Assembly: GCF_014873945.1 (NCBI RefSeq)
Contig: NZ_JADBEC010000001.1
Location: 1,674,001-1,738,000, forward strand
Reading direction: 5' to 3'
Length of the DNA stretch: 64,000 bases
Origin: Rhizobium viscosum
Lineage (GTDB): Bacteria; Pseudomonadota; Alphaproteobacteria; Rhizobiales; Rhizobiaceae
Position numbers and translations under genes: made by a program. Of the stretch, positions 16,843 to 27,908 are shown piece after piece (position 1 is the stretch's first letter; the number at the start of each line of letters is the position of its first letter). The notes below the pieces were generated by a model that saw nothing but the letters and a program-made list of their open reading frames with translations, was not told where the DNA came from and did no database searches.

Positions 16843-17334
16843 ATGAAGAAGCTCATCATTGCGGCCGCTTTCGCGGCATTCCTGCCTGTGATGGCCCAGG
16901 CGGAAACGCTGGAATTTCCGAGCGACGATCCGGTCGCGAGCGTGACCATTCCCGACAATTGGGGGCCGAAGGAGACGGAGACCGGCATCGACGCCCAGTC
17001 CGAGGATTCGGCGATCTATCTTTCGATCGACGTTGCCGATGAAAAGACGAGCGACAAGATCATCGACGAGGCCTTCGCCTTCCTGCAGAAGAATGGTGTC
17101 ACCATAGACGAAAAGACCCAGAAGGAATCCGAAGCCGAAATCAACGGCATGAAGATGAAAACCTTCGACTGGGACGGCAGCGACAAGGAAGGGCCGGTCA
17201 ATATCGGCGTCGCCGTGCTTTCGCCAAGCGAAGGCAAGCTGCTCCTGATCACCTACTGGGGCACCAAGGGCAAGCAGGATGCCCATGACGACGAGCTGAT
17301 CGCCATCATCAGCTCGCTGAAACCGGCCGGCTGA
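16843..17334 (+). CDS. Secreted protein of unknown function
   Basis: A 163-residue protein with a clear signal peptide (MKKLIIAAAFAAFLPVMAQA, cleavage after AQA). The mature part is a small alpha/beta domain rich in acidic residues (DVADEKTSDKIIDEAFAFLQ; FDWDGSDKEGPVNIG). The ATG at 16843 follows GGGGA; the open frame runs further upstream in low-quality Ala/Arg codons. It is presumed periplasmic. No catalytic motif is seen and no function can be assigned. It precedes the DUF72 gene by about 80 bases and may be co-transcribed. Confidence 0.7.
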   Translation: MKKLIIAAAFAAFLPVMAQAETLEFPSDDPVASVTIPDNWGPKETETGIDAQSEDSAIYLSIDVADEKTSDKIIDEAFAFLQKNGVTIDEKTQKESEAEINGMKMKTFDWDGSDKEGPVNIGVAVLSPSEGKLLLITYWGTKGKQDAHDDELIAIISSLKPAG

Positions 17335-17417
17335 GCTTACCCGATGCGAGGCGCTGCCGCCAGGGCGGCGCCTTATTGCATTCGGGAACAAGAGCGCGCC
17401 GGCACAGTTCCTGTCCC

Positions 17418-18398
17418 ATGGCAAAAACAGGCACGATCCGCATCGGCATATCGGGATGGACCTATGCGCCCTGGCGCGGCGTCTTCTACCCTAGGGGATT
17501 GGCTAGGAAGAGCGAGCTTGCCTATGCCTCGCGGCAATTTCCCTCCATCGAGATTAACGGCACATTTTACGGGCTGCAGAAGCCGGATGCTTTCGCCAGC
17601 TGGCGCGATGAAACGCCCGATGGTTTCATCTTTTCGGTGAAGGGCTCGCGCTACATCACCCATCTGAAGCGCCTGCGCGACATCGAGAAACCGCTTGCCA
17701 ATTTCCTCGCCTCCGGCCTGCTGCGACTAGGCCCGAAGCTCGGGCCGATGCTCTGGCAATTTCCGCCGAGGCAGACATTCGATGCCGAGCTCTTCGACCG
17801 TTTTCTGGCAATGCTGCCCAGGGATACGGATGCTGCGGCCGATATGGCGAAACGGCATGACGAACGGCTCAACGGCCGCGCCTGGACGAAGAGCGAGACG
17901 GCACAGCCGATGCGCCATGCGCTGGAAATCCGCCACGACAGTTTCTGCACACCCGGCTTCATCGAACTGCTGCGCAAGCACAATGTCGGGCTGGTGGTTG
18001 CCGATACCGTGGAATGGCCGCTGCTGATGGATGTGACGGCTGATTTCGTCTATTGCCGCCTGCATGGATCGGAGCAGCTTTACGTCAGCGGCTACAGCGG
18101 CGAGGCGCTCGATCGCTGGGCCGGGCGCATCGATGCCTGGACGCACGGGATCGAGCCCGGCGACGCCAATCGCATCAAGCCGCCGCTGAAACGCTCGGCA
18201 AAAGGCCGCGATGTCTATGTCTATTTCGACAATGACGTGAAAGTACGCGCGCCGGCCGATGCCCGTTCGCTCGCCGAGAAGCTCGGTATCGCCCTGCCAC
18301 CGGATGACAGTGTCACCATCCAGCCGAAACGCCGTGGCGGAAAGCCTGTCACCGAGGAGCCGCGCCAGCATTGGCCGGCGTTGCGCACCTCACCTTAG
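17418..18398 (+). CDS. DUF72 (YecE-like) family protein
   Basis: A 326-residue cytosolic protein of the DUF72 TIM-barrel-like family. Typical elements are GISGWTYAPWRGVFYP at the N-terminus, INGTFYGLQ (strand beta-2 region) and VYVYFDNDVK near the C-terminus. The ATG at 17418 is chosen because the product then begins with MAKTGTIRIGISGW, as in relatives. Function is unknown; the family is widespread. It is followed by a RIME-like repeat cluster. Confidence 0.85.
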   Translation: MAKTGTIRIGISGWTYAPWRGVFYPRGLARKSELAYASRQFPSIEINGTFYGLQKPDAFASWRDETPDGFIFSVKGSRYITHLKRLRDIEKPLANFLASGLLRLGPKLGPMLWQFPPRQTFDAELFDRFLAMLPRDTDAAADMAKRHDERLNGRAWTKSETAQPMRHALEIRHDSFCTPGFIELLRKHNVGLVVADTVEWPLLMDVTADFVYCRLHGSEQLYVSGYSGEALDRWAGRIDAWTHGIEPGDANRIKPPLKRSAKGRDVYVYFDNDVKVRAPADARSLAEKLGIALPPDDSVTIQPKRRGGKPVTEEPRQHWPALRTSP

Positions 18399-18409
18399 AA
18401 CCCGGTCGG

Positions 18410-18675
18410 ATGGCTCCAAGATCCGGATGAGGGGCCACGAGCACCAGTCCAGCCGTCAAAAAGCGACCTCAGCCCTCTCAAGAACAACACCGAAGAGCGC
18501 ATCGGCATCGGCTGTTGGCATCCGCGGCCCCCTCATCCGCCCTTCGGGCACCTTCTCCCCGCTGGGGAGAAGGGAATGAAGACGCCGCTGCACGCCCCTT
18601 CTCCCCTCGGGGAGAAGGTGGCTCGAAGATCCGGATGAGGGGCTACGGGCGCCAGTCCAGCCGTCAAAAGGGATC
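18410..18675. repeat. RIME-like intergenic repeat cluster
   Basis: Two direct copies of a segment beginning AAGATCCGGATGAGGGGC and ending CCAGTCCAGCCGTCAAAA occur at about 18415-18460 and 18626-18670. Between them lie two further hairpins of the CTTCTCCCC-GGGGAGAAG type, one inverted relative to the other. The cluster fills the 283-base gap between the DUF72 and pncB genes, which converge here, so it may also serve as a bidirectional terminator. Confidence 0.75.
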
Positions 18676-18681
18676 GCAGTT

Positions 18682-19986
18682 TTAGACCAGCACGGCCTGA
18701 TCGGTCCGGTCCTCGGTGCCGAAGAATTTCAGGTAGCGCTCGACCTCGGCCGGTTCGCCGGTCGCTTTCTGCGGATTGTCCGAGAGCTTCACCGCCGGAC
18801 GGCCATTGGCGTCGCTCACCTTGCAGACGATGGAAATCGGCAGGAAATCGGAACTGTCGTTCGGCGCGCAGCCGGCGAAGTCGTTCGTCAGGTTCGTGCC
18901 CCAGCCGAAGCTCATGCGCGCGCGGCCTTCGAAATGCCTGTAGGTGTCGATGATCGCATCGACATCCAAGCCATCGGAGAAGATCAGGAGCTTCTGGCGC
19001 GGGTCGCGGCCCATCTTCTTCCACCAGTCGATGATCTTCTCGCCGCCTTCGATGGGCGGGGCGCTGTCCGGGCGGAAGCCGGTCCAGTCGGCCACCCATT
19101 CCGGCGCGTCGCGCAGGAAGGCAGCCGTTCCGAAGGCGTCCGGCAGCACGATCAGCAGGTTGCCGCCGTAGAGCTTGTTCCAGTCGCGCAGCACCTTGTA
19201 AGGCGCGTTCTTCAACTGCTCGTCCGTCTCGGCGAGAGCTGCGGCGACCATCGGCAGCTCGTGCGCATTGGTGCCGACGGCTTCGAGATCGGAATCCATA
19301 GCCAGCAATACATTGCTGGTGCCGGTAAATGCCGGGCCGATGCCTTCCTTCAGCGCTTCCACGCACCAGCGCTGCCAGAGGAAGCTGTGGCGGCGGCGGG
19401 TGCCGAAATCGGAAATCCTGAGGCCGGGCAGCTCGCGCAGCTTCTCCACCTTGGCCCACATCTTGGCCTTGGCTCGGGCATAGAGAACATCGAGCGTAAA
19501 AGGCCCCATCGCCTTCATGGCCGCGCGGGAGCGCATCTCGTTGATGATGGCAAGGGCCGGGATTTCCCACATGGTCGTTTCCTTCCACGACCCATGGAAA
19601 TCGAGCACATATTGCCCGTCCTTCTTGGAGAGCTCGTATTCCGGCAGCTGGAAATTGGAGAGCCAGGCGAGGAATTCCGGCTCGAAGATCTGGGCGCGGC
19701 CATAGAAGCTGTTACCGGCGAGCCAGATCATTTCTTTCTTGGCGAGCCTCAGCGTGCGCGCATGATCGAGCTGTTCGCGCAGTTCGCCCTCGTCGATCTG
19801 TTCGGCGAGACGCACGCGCTTGGTGCGGTTGATGAGGGTGAAGGAGGCGTTGACGTCCGGATAGAGCTTCCAGATCATCTGCAGCATCAGGAGCTTGTAG
19901 AAATCCGTATCGATCAGACTGCGCACGATCGGATCGAGTTTCCAGGTGTGATTGTAGACGCGCCTTGCGATATCGGTCCTGGCCAT
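18682..19986 (-). CDS. pncB: Nicotinate phosphoribosyltransferase
   Basis: A 434-residue enzyme that converts nicotinate and PRPP (with ATP) to nicotinate mononucleotide in NAD salvage. The N-terminal [18 protein letters not shown], the RRRHSF segment, GTSNVLLA and the phosphorylated-histidine region GTNAHELPM are present, as is the late FSDGLDVD. Length matches alphaproteobacterial PncB. It is a single gene flanked by repeats and a small membrane-protein gene. Confidence 0.96.
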   Translation of the reverse strand: MARTDIARRVYNHTWKLDPIVRSLIDTDFYKLLMLQMIWKLYPDVNASFTLINRTKRVRLAEQIDEGELREQLDHARTLRLAKKEMIWLAGNSFYGRAQIFEPEFLAWLSNFQLPEYELSKKDGQYVLDFHGSWKETTMWEIPALAIINEMRSRAAMKAMGPFTLDVLYARAKAKMWAKVEKLRELPGLRISDFGTRRRHSFLWQRWCVEALKEGIGPAFTGTSNVLLAMDSDLEAVGTNAHELPMVAAALAETDEQLKNAPYKVLRDWNKLYGGNLLIVLPDAFGTAAFLRDAPEWVADWTGFRPDSAPPIEGGEKIIDWWKKMGRDPRQKLLIFSDGLDVDAIIDTYRHFEGRARMSFGWGTNLTNDFAGCAPNDSSDFLPISIVCKVSDANGRPAVKLSDNPQKATGEPAEVERYLKFFGTEDRTDQAVLV

Positions 19987-20164
19987 GAAGCTCCTGCCTG
20001 TCCGTCAATCCGGTCAGGTGCGGCGCCTCAAACGGCCAGCGCACAAACCGGCTCGTGCGCTTTCTTATCGAAAAATCGATCGGCAAAGTCCAGAAAAAAC
20101 AACAGGCAACGTCCCACAGCGGGAATGGCTGCGGGACGTGATTTAAATGCCTGATATCCGCACA

Positions 20165-20458
20165 CTATCGTGCTGACGGCGCGGGCTGAGCCGGGGCTGG
20201 GCCGCCATTCTGCGGCGGAGTTGCCGGAACCTCAGACTGCATCTGCTGACCGGGCTGCTGCGGGGCGACATCATCGGCTTCCTTCTGACCCCAGATCTCG
20301 ACGGGGATCCAGACAAGGAAGGCCAGCACCAGCGCGGCAACCAGCACGGTCAGGATGCGATAACCCGTACGACCCTGCCTGGCCTTGACAGGCGAAATCC
20401 GTTCTTCGGCATGAAGCTTGCGATCGGACTTTTCCCACCGCGTTTCCATACGAGCCAT
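20165..20458 (-). CDS. Small single-pass membrane protein
   Basis: A 97-residue protein with a charged N-terminal cytoplasmic segment, one hydrophobic helix (YRILTVLVAALVLAFLVWIP) and a C-terminal tail rich in Pro, Gln and Ala that would be periplasmic. The ATG at 20458 follows AAGGAGACGACC. Proteins of this layout are common in rhizobia; no function is known. It ends about 180 bases upstream of pncB, in the same orientation. Confidence 0.65.
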   Translation of the reverse strand: MARMETRWEKSDRKLHAEERISPVKARQGRTGYRILTVLVAALVLAFLVWIPVEIWGQKEADDVAPQQPGQQMQSEVPATPPQNGGPAPAQPAPSAR

Positions 20459-20547
20459 GGTCGTCTCCTTGCGGTATTCCGCGGGCAAGGCTCACGGAAC
20501 TTCGGATAGGAAACGAGAGTGGTGCCGGATGGTTCCGAAGGGCTTTC

Positions 20548-20590
20548 TAGAGCATGTCGTTATCGCAAAACCGCTGCACAGTTTTGCGGA
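20548..20590. repeat. Dispersed hairpin repeat, family C, copy 1
   Basis: AGAGCATGTCGTTATCGCAA followed by AACCGCTGCACAGTTTTGCG forms a hairpin by pairing CGCAAAAC with GTTTTGCG. Nearly the same sequence occurs at 54764-54808 next to polA, so this is a dispersed repeat family. Confidence 0.7.
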
Positions 20591-21012
20591 ATAATGTCGC
20601 AAATGCCACCAGCCGAAAGCGCGAGCGTCTTACAAGTTCAGGTCCGAGAGCCCCAGCGGTCATTGTCTGCTTCGCGCCAAAAGCGGTCATTGGGAAAGCT
20701 AGCGCTTGTACTTAGGTTTTAGTCGCCTGCCCTTGGTGGCCTTGCGTGAAAGTCATCAACCCCAGTGTCGCTTTAGTCGAGTTTCTTGTGGTACTGAATC
20801 CACCGGCAAATGATACGTGATGCTGCTCACGAGCGGTCAGCCCGCACCGCGAGGCGGCAAAGTGCGTTTAGAAACGCCAAGCAAGTGGGAGCGGGACCAG
20901 CCATGACGGCCACGTCGCGAGCAGCCCTTTGTGTGCAGTTACAAAGTCAAATGCGGTCAAGCAAACGGACACGTTCTGTTGGAAAAAGGGAAGGTGAACC
21001 ACAGGAGTATCC
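20591..21012. other. Gene-free interval upstream of the AraC-type regulator
   Basis: About 420 bases without a credible gene on either strand. Apart from the family C repeat at its left edge and the AGGAG ribosome-binding site of the AraC-type gene at its right edge, nothing was recognised. The sequence is less GC-biased than neighbouring genes and may be decayed. Confidence 0.4.
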
Positions 21013-21840
21013 ATGCCCCTTTTGGATAGGCTGATCTGGCAAATTGAAACAAATCTGGACTCAGAGCTGTCCCTTCCATCATTGTCGGAACGTTGCGCCG
21101 TCAACGTCCACCATATGTGTCGAGCGTTTCAACTCGCCACCGGAATGTCGATCATGTCCTACGTGCGGGCGCGCAGGCTGTCCAACGCAGCCCGCGTGAT
21201 CGTATCGAGCAATGCCAACATTATCACGGTCGCGTTGGACGCAGGCTACGGTTCACATGAGGCTTTCACACGCGCCTTCGCAAGCTATTTCGGCACTGCA
21301 CCAAGCAGCTTGCGCAATGGGCGCTTCGCTCTGGAACTAGAACTTATGGAGCCGTTTGAGATGAATAAAGAAATGATCGTTCCGGTCCGCCCGCCCCAGA
21401 AACGCGAACGTGCGCCCTTTCGTGTCGTCGGCCTCGGCACTGACTGCTCGTTCGCGAAAACAGGAGCCATTCCGGCGCTCTGGCAATCCTTTTTCGCGCG
21501 TGAAAGCAACATCGTCGGTGTAGTGCCAGGAGCAGCTTATGGTGTTTGCTGTATGGGCGATGAGGCAGGCAATTTCCGCTACATCGCCGGCGTCGAGGCG
21601 TCGGCTTCAACGCCGGGGATGGAGCAGATCGAGCTGTGTTGGCAGCATTATGCCGTATTTACACACAGCGGGCATATCTCCGATCTGTCAAAAACCATCT
21701 ACACGATCTGGAACAAGACAATGCCAGAATCCGGGCTTGAGGCCGCCAAAGCACCTGACTTTGAACTATATGACCACCGGTTCGATGGCGGAACTGGCCG
21801 TGGTGAGATGGAGATATGGATACCGGTCGTCACGTCCTGA
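21013..21840 (+). CDS. AraC-family regulator with GyrI-like effector domain
   Basis: A 275-residue regulator of the Rob/SoxS-like plan. The N-terminal double helix-turn-helix (LDRLIWQIETNLDSELSLPSL to FGTAPSSLRN, about residues 4-100) resembles AraC/XylS DNA-binding domains. The C-terminal half (RAPFRVVGLGTDCSF to EMEIWIPV) matches the GyrI-like small-molecule-binding fold with its terminal MEIWIPV strand. AGGAGTATCC precedes the ATG. Such proteins usually sense drugs or hydrophobic compounds. No adjacent target gene is evident; a repeat separates it from ghrA, which converges. Confidence 0.85.
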   Translation: MPLLDRLIWQIETNLDSELSLPSLSERCAVNVHHMCRAFQLATGMSIMSYVRARRLSNAARVIVSSNANIITVALDAGYGSHEAFTRAFASYFGTAPSSLRNGRFALELELMEPFEMNKEMIVPVRPPQKRERAPFRVVGLGTDCSFAKTGAIPALWQSFFARESNIVGVVPGAAYGVCCMGDEAGNFRYIAGVEASASTPGMEQIELCWQHYAVFTHSGHISDLSKTIYTIWNKTMPESGLEAAKAPDFELYDHRFDGGTGRGEMEIWIPVVTS

Positions 21841-21944
21841 TCGCGCAACTGCCAATCTTTGTGGCGGCGAATGACCGCTTTGGGCCGGAAACGGACATTG
21901 GCAGCGCTTGCTCAATAGTTCCGCGCTTTTGCGCGACTCGCGCT

Positions 21945-22050
21945 ACAGCGTCGGCCCGAAAATCGGAAGCGATTTTCGGAAAAGCTGATGCTAAGAATCA
22001 AAGAGTTAGAGCGTCCTTTGTGCGTCCGAACGGATGCACGGCGCTCTAGT
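21945..22050. repeat. Dispersed palindromic repeat, family B, copy 1
   Basis: About 105 bases containing GAAAATCGGAAGCGATTTTC (a hairpin), then AGAGCGTCCTTTGTGCGTCC and a matching inverted arm ending GCGCTCTAG. The reverse complement of nearly the whole unit occurs at 31182-31290. The ghrA stop codon (TAG at 22046-22048) lies within it. Confidence 0.8.
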
Positions 22051-23005
22051 ACCCCGCCTTGCGGTCGACGACGAATTGCAGCGGCTCGCCGCGTTCGAGG
22101 CGGGCGATCTGGGTTTCGACGTGGCGGAACAGCGCGTTTTCTTCGGAGATCGCGGCGTCATGCGGAGTGATGAAGACATTCTCCAGATGCCAGAGCGGAT
22201 CGTTCGCCGGCAGCGGCTCGACCTCGAAGACATCGAGCGAGGCGCCGCCGAGCACGCCGCTTTCAATCGAGGCGACGATATCGGCCTGGACCTGGCTCTT
22301 GCCGCGGCCGGCATTGATGAAAACAGGCTTGCCGAGCGCGCCGCCCTGGCGAAGCCTCTTGAAGAAGGCCTTGTCGTAGAGGCCGGTCGTGTCAGGCGTC
22401 AGCGGCAGCAGGCCGACAACGATATCGGTCTTCGACAGGAATGTGTCGAGCTGCGGGCCGTCGAAGGTTTCGATGCCTTCAACCTGCTTCTTCGAGCGCG
22501 ACCAGCCGATCACGTTGAAGCCCATGACCCTGAGCTTGGCGACGGCATCCTGGCCGAGAATGCCGAGACCCATGACGCCGACAGTGACTTCGGCGGCTTC
22601 CGGCGGGACGAGCTTGCCCCAGACACGGTCGCGCTGGTCCCGGTCATGCGCGCGCTGCAGGCGCAGGTGCATGAGGCACTGCATGACGACCCATTCGCTC
22701 ATGCGCGTCGTCAGGCTGCGATCGGCGAAGCGGACGATCGGGATATCGGGCAGATCGGGAATGGACAGGATGCTATCGACCCCGGCACCGCCGGAAAACA
22801 GCACCTTCAGGTTCGGCGCGCGCTTGAAGATATCGGCATCCGGTTTCCACAGCAGCGCATAGTCGATACCGGTCAGATCGAGCGCCTTGCTCGCGGGATC
22901 GGCAAGGTTGATGCTGCCGCGGTCGGCAAAGGCGGTCTTGAGAATGCGGGCAACGGTCTCGGGGTCGAACTTGAGATCGACGAGAATTGGAAGTCTTGAT
23001 GACAT
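22046..23005 (-). CDS. ghrA: GhrA-like glyoxylate/hydroxypyruvate reductase
   Basis: A 319-residue D-2-hydroxyacid dehydrogenase that reduces glyoxylate and hydroxypyruvate with NAD(P)H. The Rossmann motif VGVMGLGILGQDA, the arginine in FINAGRGKSQV, a glutamate in DVFEVEPLP and the catalytic histidine in ITPHDAAI are visible. The C-terminus FVVDRKAGY is as in GhrA-type enzymes, so the stop inside the adjacent repeat does not seem to truncate it. It is 24 bases downstream of yejF in the same orientation and may be read through from that operon. Confidence 0.85.
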   Translation of the reverse strand: MSSRLPILVDLKFDPETVARILKTAFADRGSINLADPASKALDLTGIDYALLWKPDADIFKRAPNLKVLFSGGAGVDSILSIPDLPDIPIVRFADRSLTTRMSEWVVMQCLMHLRLQRAHDRDQRDRVWGKLVPPEAAEVTVGVMGLGILGQDAVAKLRVMGFNVIGWSRSKKQVEGIETFDGPQLDTFLSKTDIVVGLLPLTPDTTGLYDKAFFKRLRQGGALGKPVFINAGRGKSQVQADIVASIESGVLGGASLDVFEVEPLPANDPLWHLENVFITPHDAAISEENALFRHVETQIARLERGEPLQFVVDRKAGY

Positions 23006-23029
23006 GATCTTCTTTACTGCTGCCCGTTT

Positions 23030-24654
<1,625 letters not shown>

Positions 24655-24658
<4 letters not shown>

Positions 24659-25161
24659 TCGACTGGATTTTTCAGGAGGGAGGAAAGAGTGGGTTCATCC
24701 GGGCGAAGAACGGTCAAGGGCCGAGCTTCCGTTGTCCGCCCATATCTGCGATGGGTGAGCCGGTATTCGTCCTTTATTCCCCGATCGTCCGTCAGGACAT
24801 GCGAACAGTTTGCACCGATGGCCGTCGATAGATGAATGGCGTCCGGTAATTTCAGGCTGCCATATTGAGACCGCAGCACAGCAGCATATCGAAGTGTGGG
24901 CGGAACGATCGGGAGCACTTCAAGCCAGCTGTTCGTTAGGATCAGCCCTTCATAAACATCAATCAGACTGTCGTCATTCTGACGATATGGCGTCACCAGA
25001 AGCTCGGATAGCGTCAACTCACTCGTCACAAATCTCGGCTCGGCATCAGCATCGCCTGCTGCAAGCAGTTGAGCGAGGCGATCACTCGTCTCGTCCCGCC
25101 TCTCGAATGCCATGATGAAAATATTCGTGTCGAGATAAATTCTACTGACACCTTGCATCAA
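24655..25161 (-). CDS. PIN-domain toxin (VapC-like)
   Basis: A 168-residue PIN-domain ribonuclease-type protein. Acidic metal-binding residues are visible: D11 in YLDTNIFIM, a glutamate in LTLSELL, an aspartate in KLPDAIHL and another in LTDDRGIK, so the active site looks intact. VapC toxins cleave RNA and are held by a co-encoded antitoxin. The ATG overlaps the antitoxin stop and the stop overlaps the yejF start, both as ATGA. The position inside the yejABEF operon is unusual. Confidence 0.85.
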
Positions 25162-25448
25162 TCATCCCATTCATCCCGCAGCCGACGAATTCTAGCGACC
25201 GCTTCCTCGGCACTCACCGATGGCCTGTCTTCCGCTTTTATGCGCCGAATGGCGGCGAGGGTTTCGCCTCTGGTCATCGGCTTCCGCTCAATCTTCGGCA
25301 GGTTTCTGAAACCCGGAAAAGGGTCTCTCTCCTCATCCTTGGCTTCCTCCTCAATCACCACACGCACCATGGCGTCTTTCTCCAGGCCCTTTCGGAGTTC
25401 TTCCGGCAGATTCGATGCAGGATAATGCTCAAACACGATCTTGTTCAT
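25158..25448 (-). CDS. Putative antitoxin of the PIN-domain toxin
   Basis: A 96-residue charged protein (MNKIVFEHYPASNLP at the start, then VRVVIEEEAKDEERDPFPG, and a helical basic/acidic C-terminus ending RRLRDEWDD). The middle Pro-rich part followed by a helix is typical of antitoxin toxin-binding tails. The ATG at 25448 follows GAGGCACAGG; the longer frame to 25520 is less likely. Assignment as antitoxin rests on its size and its ATGA overlap with the PIN gene. It begins 72 bases after the yejE stop. Confidence 0.7.
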   Translation of the reverse strand: MNKIVFEHYPASNLPEELRKGLEKDAMVRVVIEEEAKDEERDPFPGFRNLPKIERKPMTRGETLAAIRRIKAEDRPSVSAEEAVARIRRLRDEWDD

Positions 25449-25520
25449 CGGCCTGTGCCTCAAAAGTTGCGTCATACCCAACCTTAGTCTGAACGTCTGC
25501 AAATGACGAGATGACTCCAC

Positions 25521-26669
25521 TCATCCGAACGTCTTTCTCGGATCGAAGGCATCGCGCACCGCCTCGCCGATGAAGATCAGCAGCGACAGCATGATCGACA
25601 TGGTGAAGAAGGCCGTCAGCCCGAGCCATGGCGCCTGAAGATTGGCCTTGCCCTGGGCGATCAGTTCACCGAGCGAGGGAGAGCCCGGTGGCATGCCGAA
25701 ACCCAGGAAGTCGAGCGAGGTCAGCGTGGTGATCGAGCCCGAGAGTATGAAGGGCAGGAAGGTCAGCGTCGCCACCATCGCATTCGGCAGCATGTGCCGC
25801 CACATGATGGTGCGGTTGTTGACGCCAAGCGCCCTTGCAGCCCGGACATATTCGAAATTGCGGGCGCGCAGGAACTCGGCGCGCACGACGCCCACGAAGC
25901 CCACCCAGGAGAAGAGCAGCATGATGCCGAGCAGCACGAAGAAGCCGGGCGGCAGGATGGCGGCGATGATCAGCAGAATGTAGAGCACCGGCATCGAGGA
26001 CCAGATCTCGATGAAACGCTGGAAAAACAGGTCCGTCCAGCCGCCGAAATAGCCCTGGATGGCACCGGCCGTCACGCCGATGACGGCCGAGCAGATGGTG
26101 AGCACCAGGCCGAAGAGAACGGAAATGCGGAAACCGTAGATGACGCGGGCGAGCACGTCGCGGGCCTGATCGTCGGTGCCGAGCCAGTTGAGATTGCCGA
26201 GCCTGCAGCCGGGATCGTTGACGCCCTCAGGATAGGCCGAGCAGCGCTCCTGCGATGACATCAGCCAGAAGGGCGCGGTCGGGGCCGAATGCGGGATATT
26301 GGAATTGACCGACTGGTAGGAATAACGGATCGGCGGCCAGATCATCCATCCGTTGGCCTCGATCTCATCCGATATAACGGAGGAGCGATAGTCCGTTTCG
26401 GCCAGGAAGCCGCCGAACTTCTCCTCGGGATAATCGATGATGACGGGGAAAAGGATCTCGCCCTTGTAGGAGGCGATGATCGGCCTGTCATTGGCGATGA
26501 ACTCGGCAAGCAAGCTGAGCACGAAGAGGACGAGGAACAGCCAGAGCGACCAGTAGCCGCGCCTGTTGGCCTTGAAGTTCCGCCACCGCCTGACGTTGGT
26601 CGGTGACAAGATGCCCTTGCGGGGCGGGCGGACGGGCGCTGATGTCGTTGGGTTTGCGGCGACATCCAT
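25521..26669 (-). CDS. yejE: Peptide/microcin C ABC transporter permease YejE
   Basis: A 382-residue permease of the OppC/YejE type. It has a cytoplasmic N-terminus with RRWRNFKANRRGYWS before the first helix, a long periplasmic loop containing GRLGNLNWLGTDDQARDV-like sequence, and the permease EAA-like loop around RAARALGVNNRTIMWRHMLPN. Five or six helices are seen. It overlaps yejB by one base (TGATG). After it the operon is interrupted by the toxin-antitoxin cassette before yejF. Confidence 0.92.
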   Translation of the reverse strand: MDVAANPTTSAPVRPPRKGILSPTNVRRWRNFKANRRGYWSLWLFLVLFVLSLLAEFIANDRPIIASYKGEILFPVIIDYPEEKFGGFLAETDYRSSVISDEIEANGWMIWPPIRYSYQSVNSNIPHSAPTAPFWLMSSQERCSAYPEGVNDPGCRLGNLNWLGTDDQARDVLARVIYGFRISVLFGLVLTICSAVIGVTAGAIQGYFGGWTDLFFQRFIEIWSSMPVLYILLIIAAILPPGFFVLLGIMLLFSWVGFVGVVRAEFLRARNFEYVRAARALGVNNRTIMWRHMLPNAMVATLTFLPFILSGSITTLTSLDFLGFGMPPGSPSLGELIAQGKANLQAPWLGLTAFFTMSIMLSLLIFIGEAVRDAFDPRKTFG

Positions 26670-27757
26670 CAGACATCCCTCCGCTCGAAATCGATGCGCG
26701 GATCGATCCAGGTATAGATCAGGTCCGAAATCAGGCCGACGAAGAGGCCGAGCAGCGAGAAGATGTAGAGCGTCGCAAAGACGATCGGATAATCGCGGTT
26801 GACGACGGAGAGGTAGCCGAGGCGGCCGAGGCCATCGAGCGAGAAGATGTTTTCGATCAGGAGCGAGCCGGTGAAGAAGGCGGAGATGAAGGCGCTCGGG
26901 AAGCTCGCAATGACGATCAGCATGGCATTTCGGAAAACATGGCCGTAGAGCACCTGCCGTTCATTCAGGCCCTTGGCGCGCGCGGTAATGACATATTGCT
27001 TCTTGATCTCGTCGATGAAGGAATTCTTGGTCAGAAGCGTCGTCGTGGCAAAGGATGCCAGCGACAGCGAGATCAGCGGCAGCGTGAGGTGCCAGAAATA
27101 ATCGAGCGGCTTCTGCCACCAGGCGAGCTGGTCGAAATTGTCCGAGACGAGGCCGCGCAGAGGGAACCAGTCATAGAAGGAGCCGCCGGCGAAAAGCACG
27201 ATCAGAAGGATGCCGAAGAGGAAACTCGGCACGGCATAACCGATGACGATGATGCCTGACGTCCAGACGTCGAAGGTCGATCCGTCCTTCACAGCCTTGC
27301 GAATGCCGAGCGGGATGGAGATGGCGTAGGAGAAGATCAGGATCCAGATGCCGAGCGAGATCGAGACCGGCAGCTTCTCCTTGATGAGATTGAGAACGCT
27401 CGTATTGCGGAAGAAACTCTCGCCGAAATCGAAGCGGATATAGTTCCACATCATCTCGCCGAAGCGGGTCAGCGGCGGCTTGTCGAAGCCGAACTGCTTT
27501 TCGAGCTTGGCGATGAACTCCGGATCGAGGCCCTGCGCACCGCGATATTTCGAACCTTCTTCGCCGCCACCTCCGCCGAGAAGATCGCCGCCTCCGGACA
27601 GGCGCTGGTCGGCGCTGTCGGCCTGACCGGTCAACTGGGCGATCACCTGCTCGACGGGGCCGCCGGGCGCGAATTGAACGACGATGAAGGAAATCGCCAT
27701 GATGCCGACGATGGTCGGTATCATCAGAAGCAGGCGGCGAATGACATAGGCGCCCAT
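26669..27757 (-). CDS. yejB: Peptide/microcin C ABC transporter permease YejB
   Basis: A 362-residue OppB-type permease. The first helix ([19 protein letters not shown]) is the family hallmark, followed by a periplasmic insertion with a Gly-rich stretch and the permease core with [23 protein letters not shown]. It forms the membrane channel with YejE. It follows yejA by 151 bases and overlaps yejE by one base. Confidence 0.92.
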   Translation of the reverse strand: MGAYVIRRLLLMIPTIVGIMAISFIVVQFAPGGPVEQVIAQLTGQADSADQRLSGGGDLLGGGGGEEGSKYRGAQGLDPEFIAKLEKQFGFDKPPLTRFGEMMWNYIRFDFGESFFRNTSVLNLIKEKLPVSISLGIWILIFSYAISIPLGIRKAVKDGSTFDVWTSGIIVIGYAVPSFLFGILLIVLFAGGSFYDWFPLRGLVSDNFDQLAWWQKPLDYFWHLTLPLISLSLASFATTTLLTKNSFIDEIKKQYVITARAKGLNERQVLYGHVFRNAMLIVIASFPSAFISAFFTGSLLIENIFSLDGLGRLGYLSVVNRDYPIVFATLYIFSLLGLFVGLISDLIYTWIDPRIDFERRDV

Positions 27758-27908
27758 CAGCCTTCAGCCTCCGGAAATGTTTTTCTCGTCTGCCCGCCGT
27801 CCAGTCTAATGCCGCTCAATCCGCCAGCCTTCCCTTGTCGGCCCCCGCCGACGTGTCGTGATTCGCTCGTGCCATTTGGAGCCCCGGCCCCCTTCATTGC
27901 AAGCCCGC

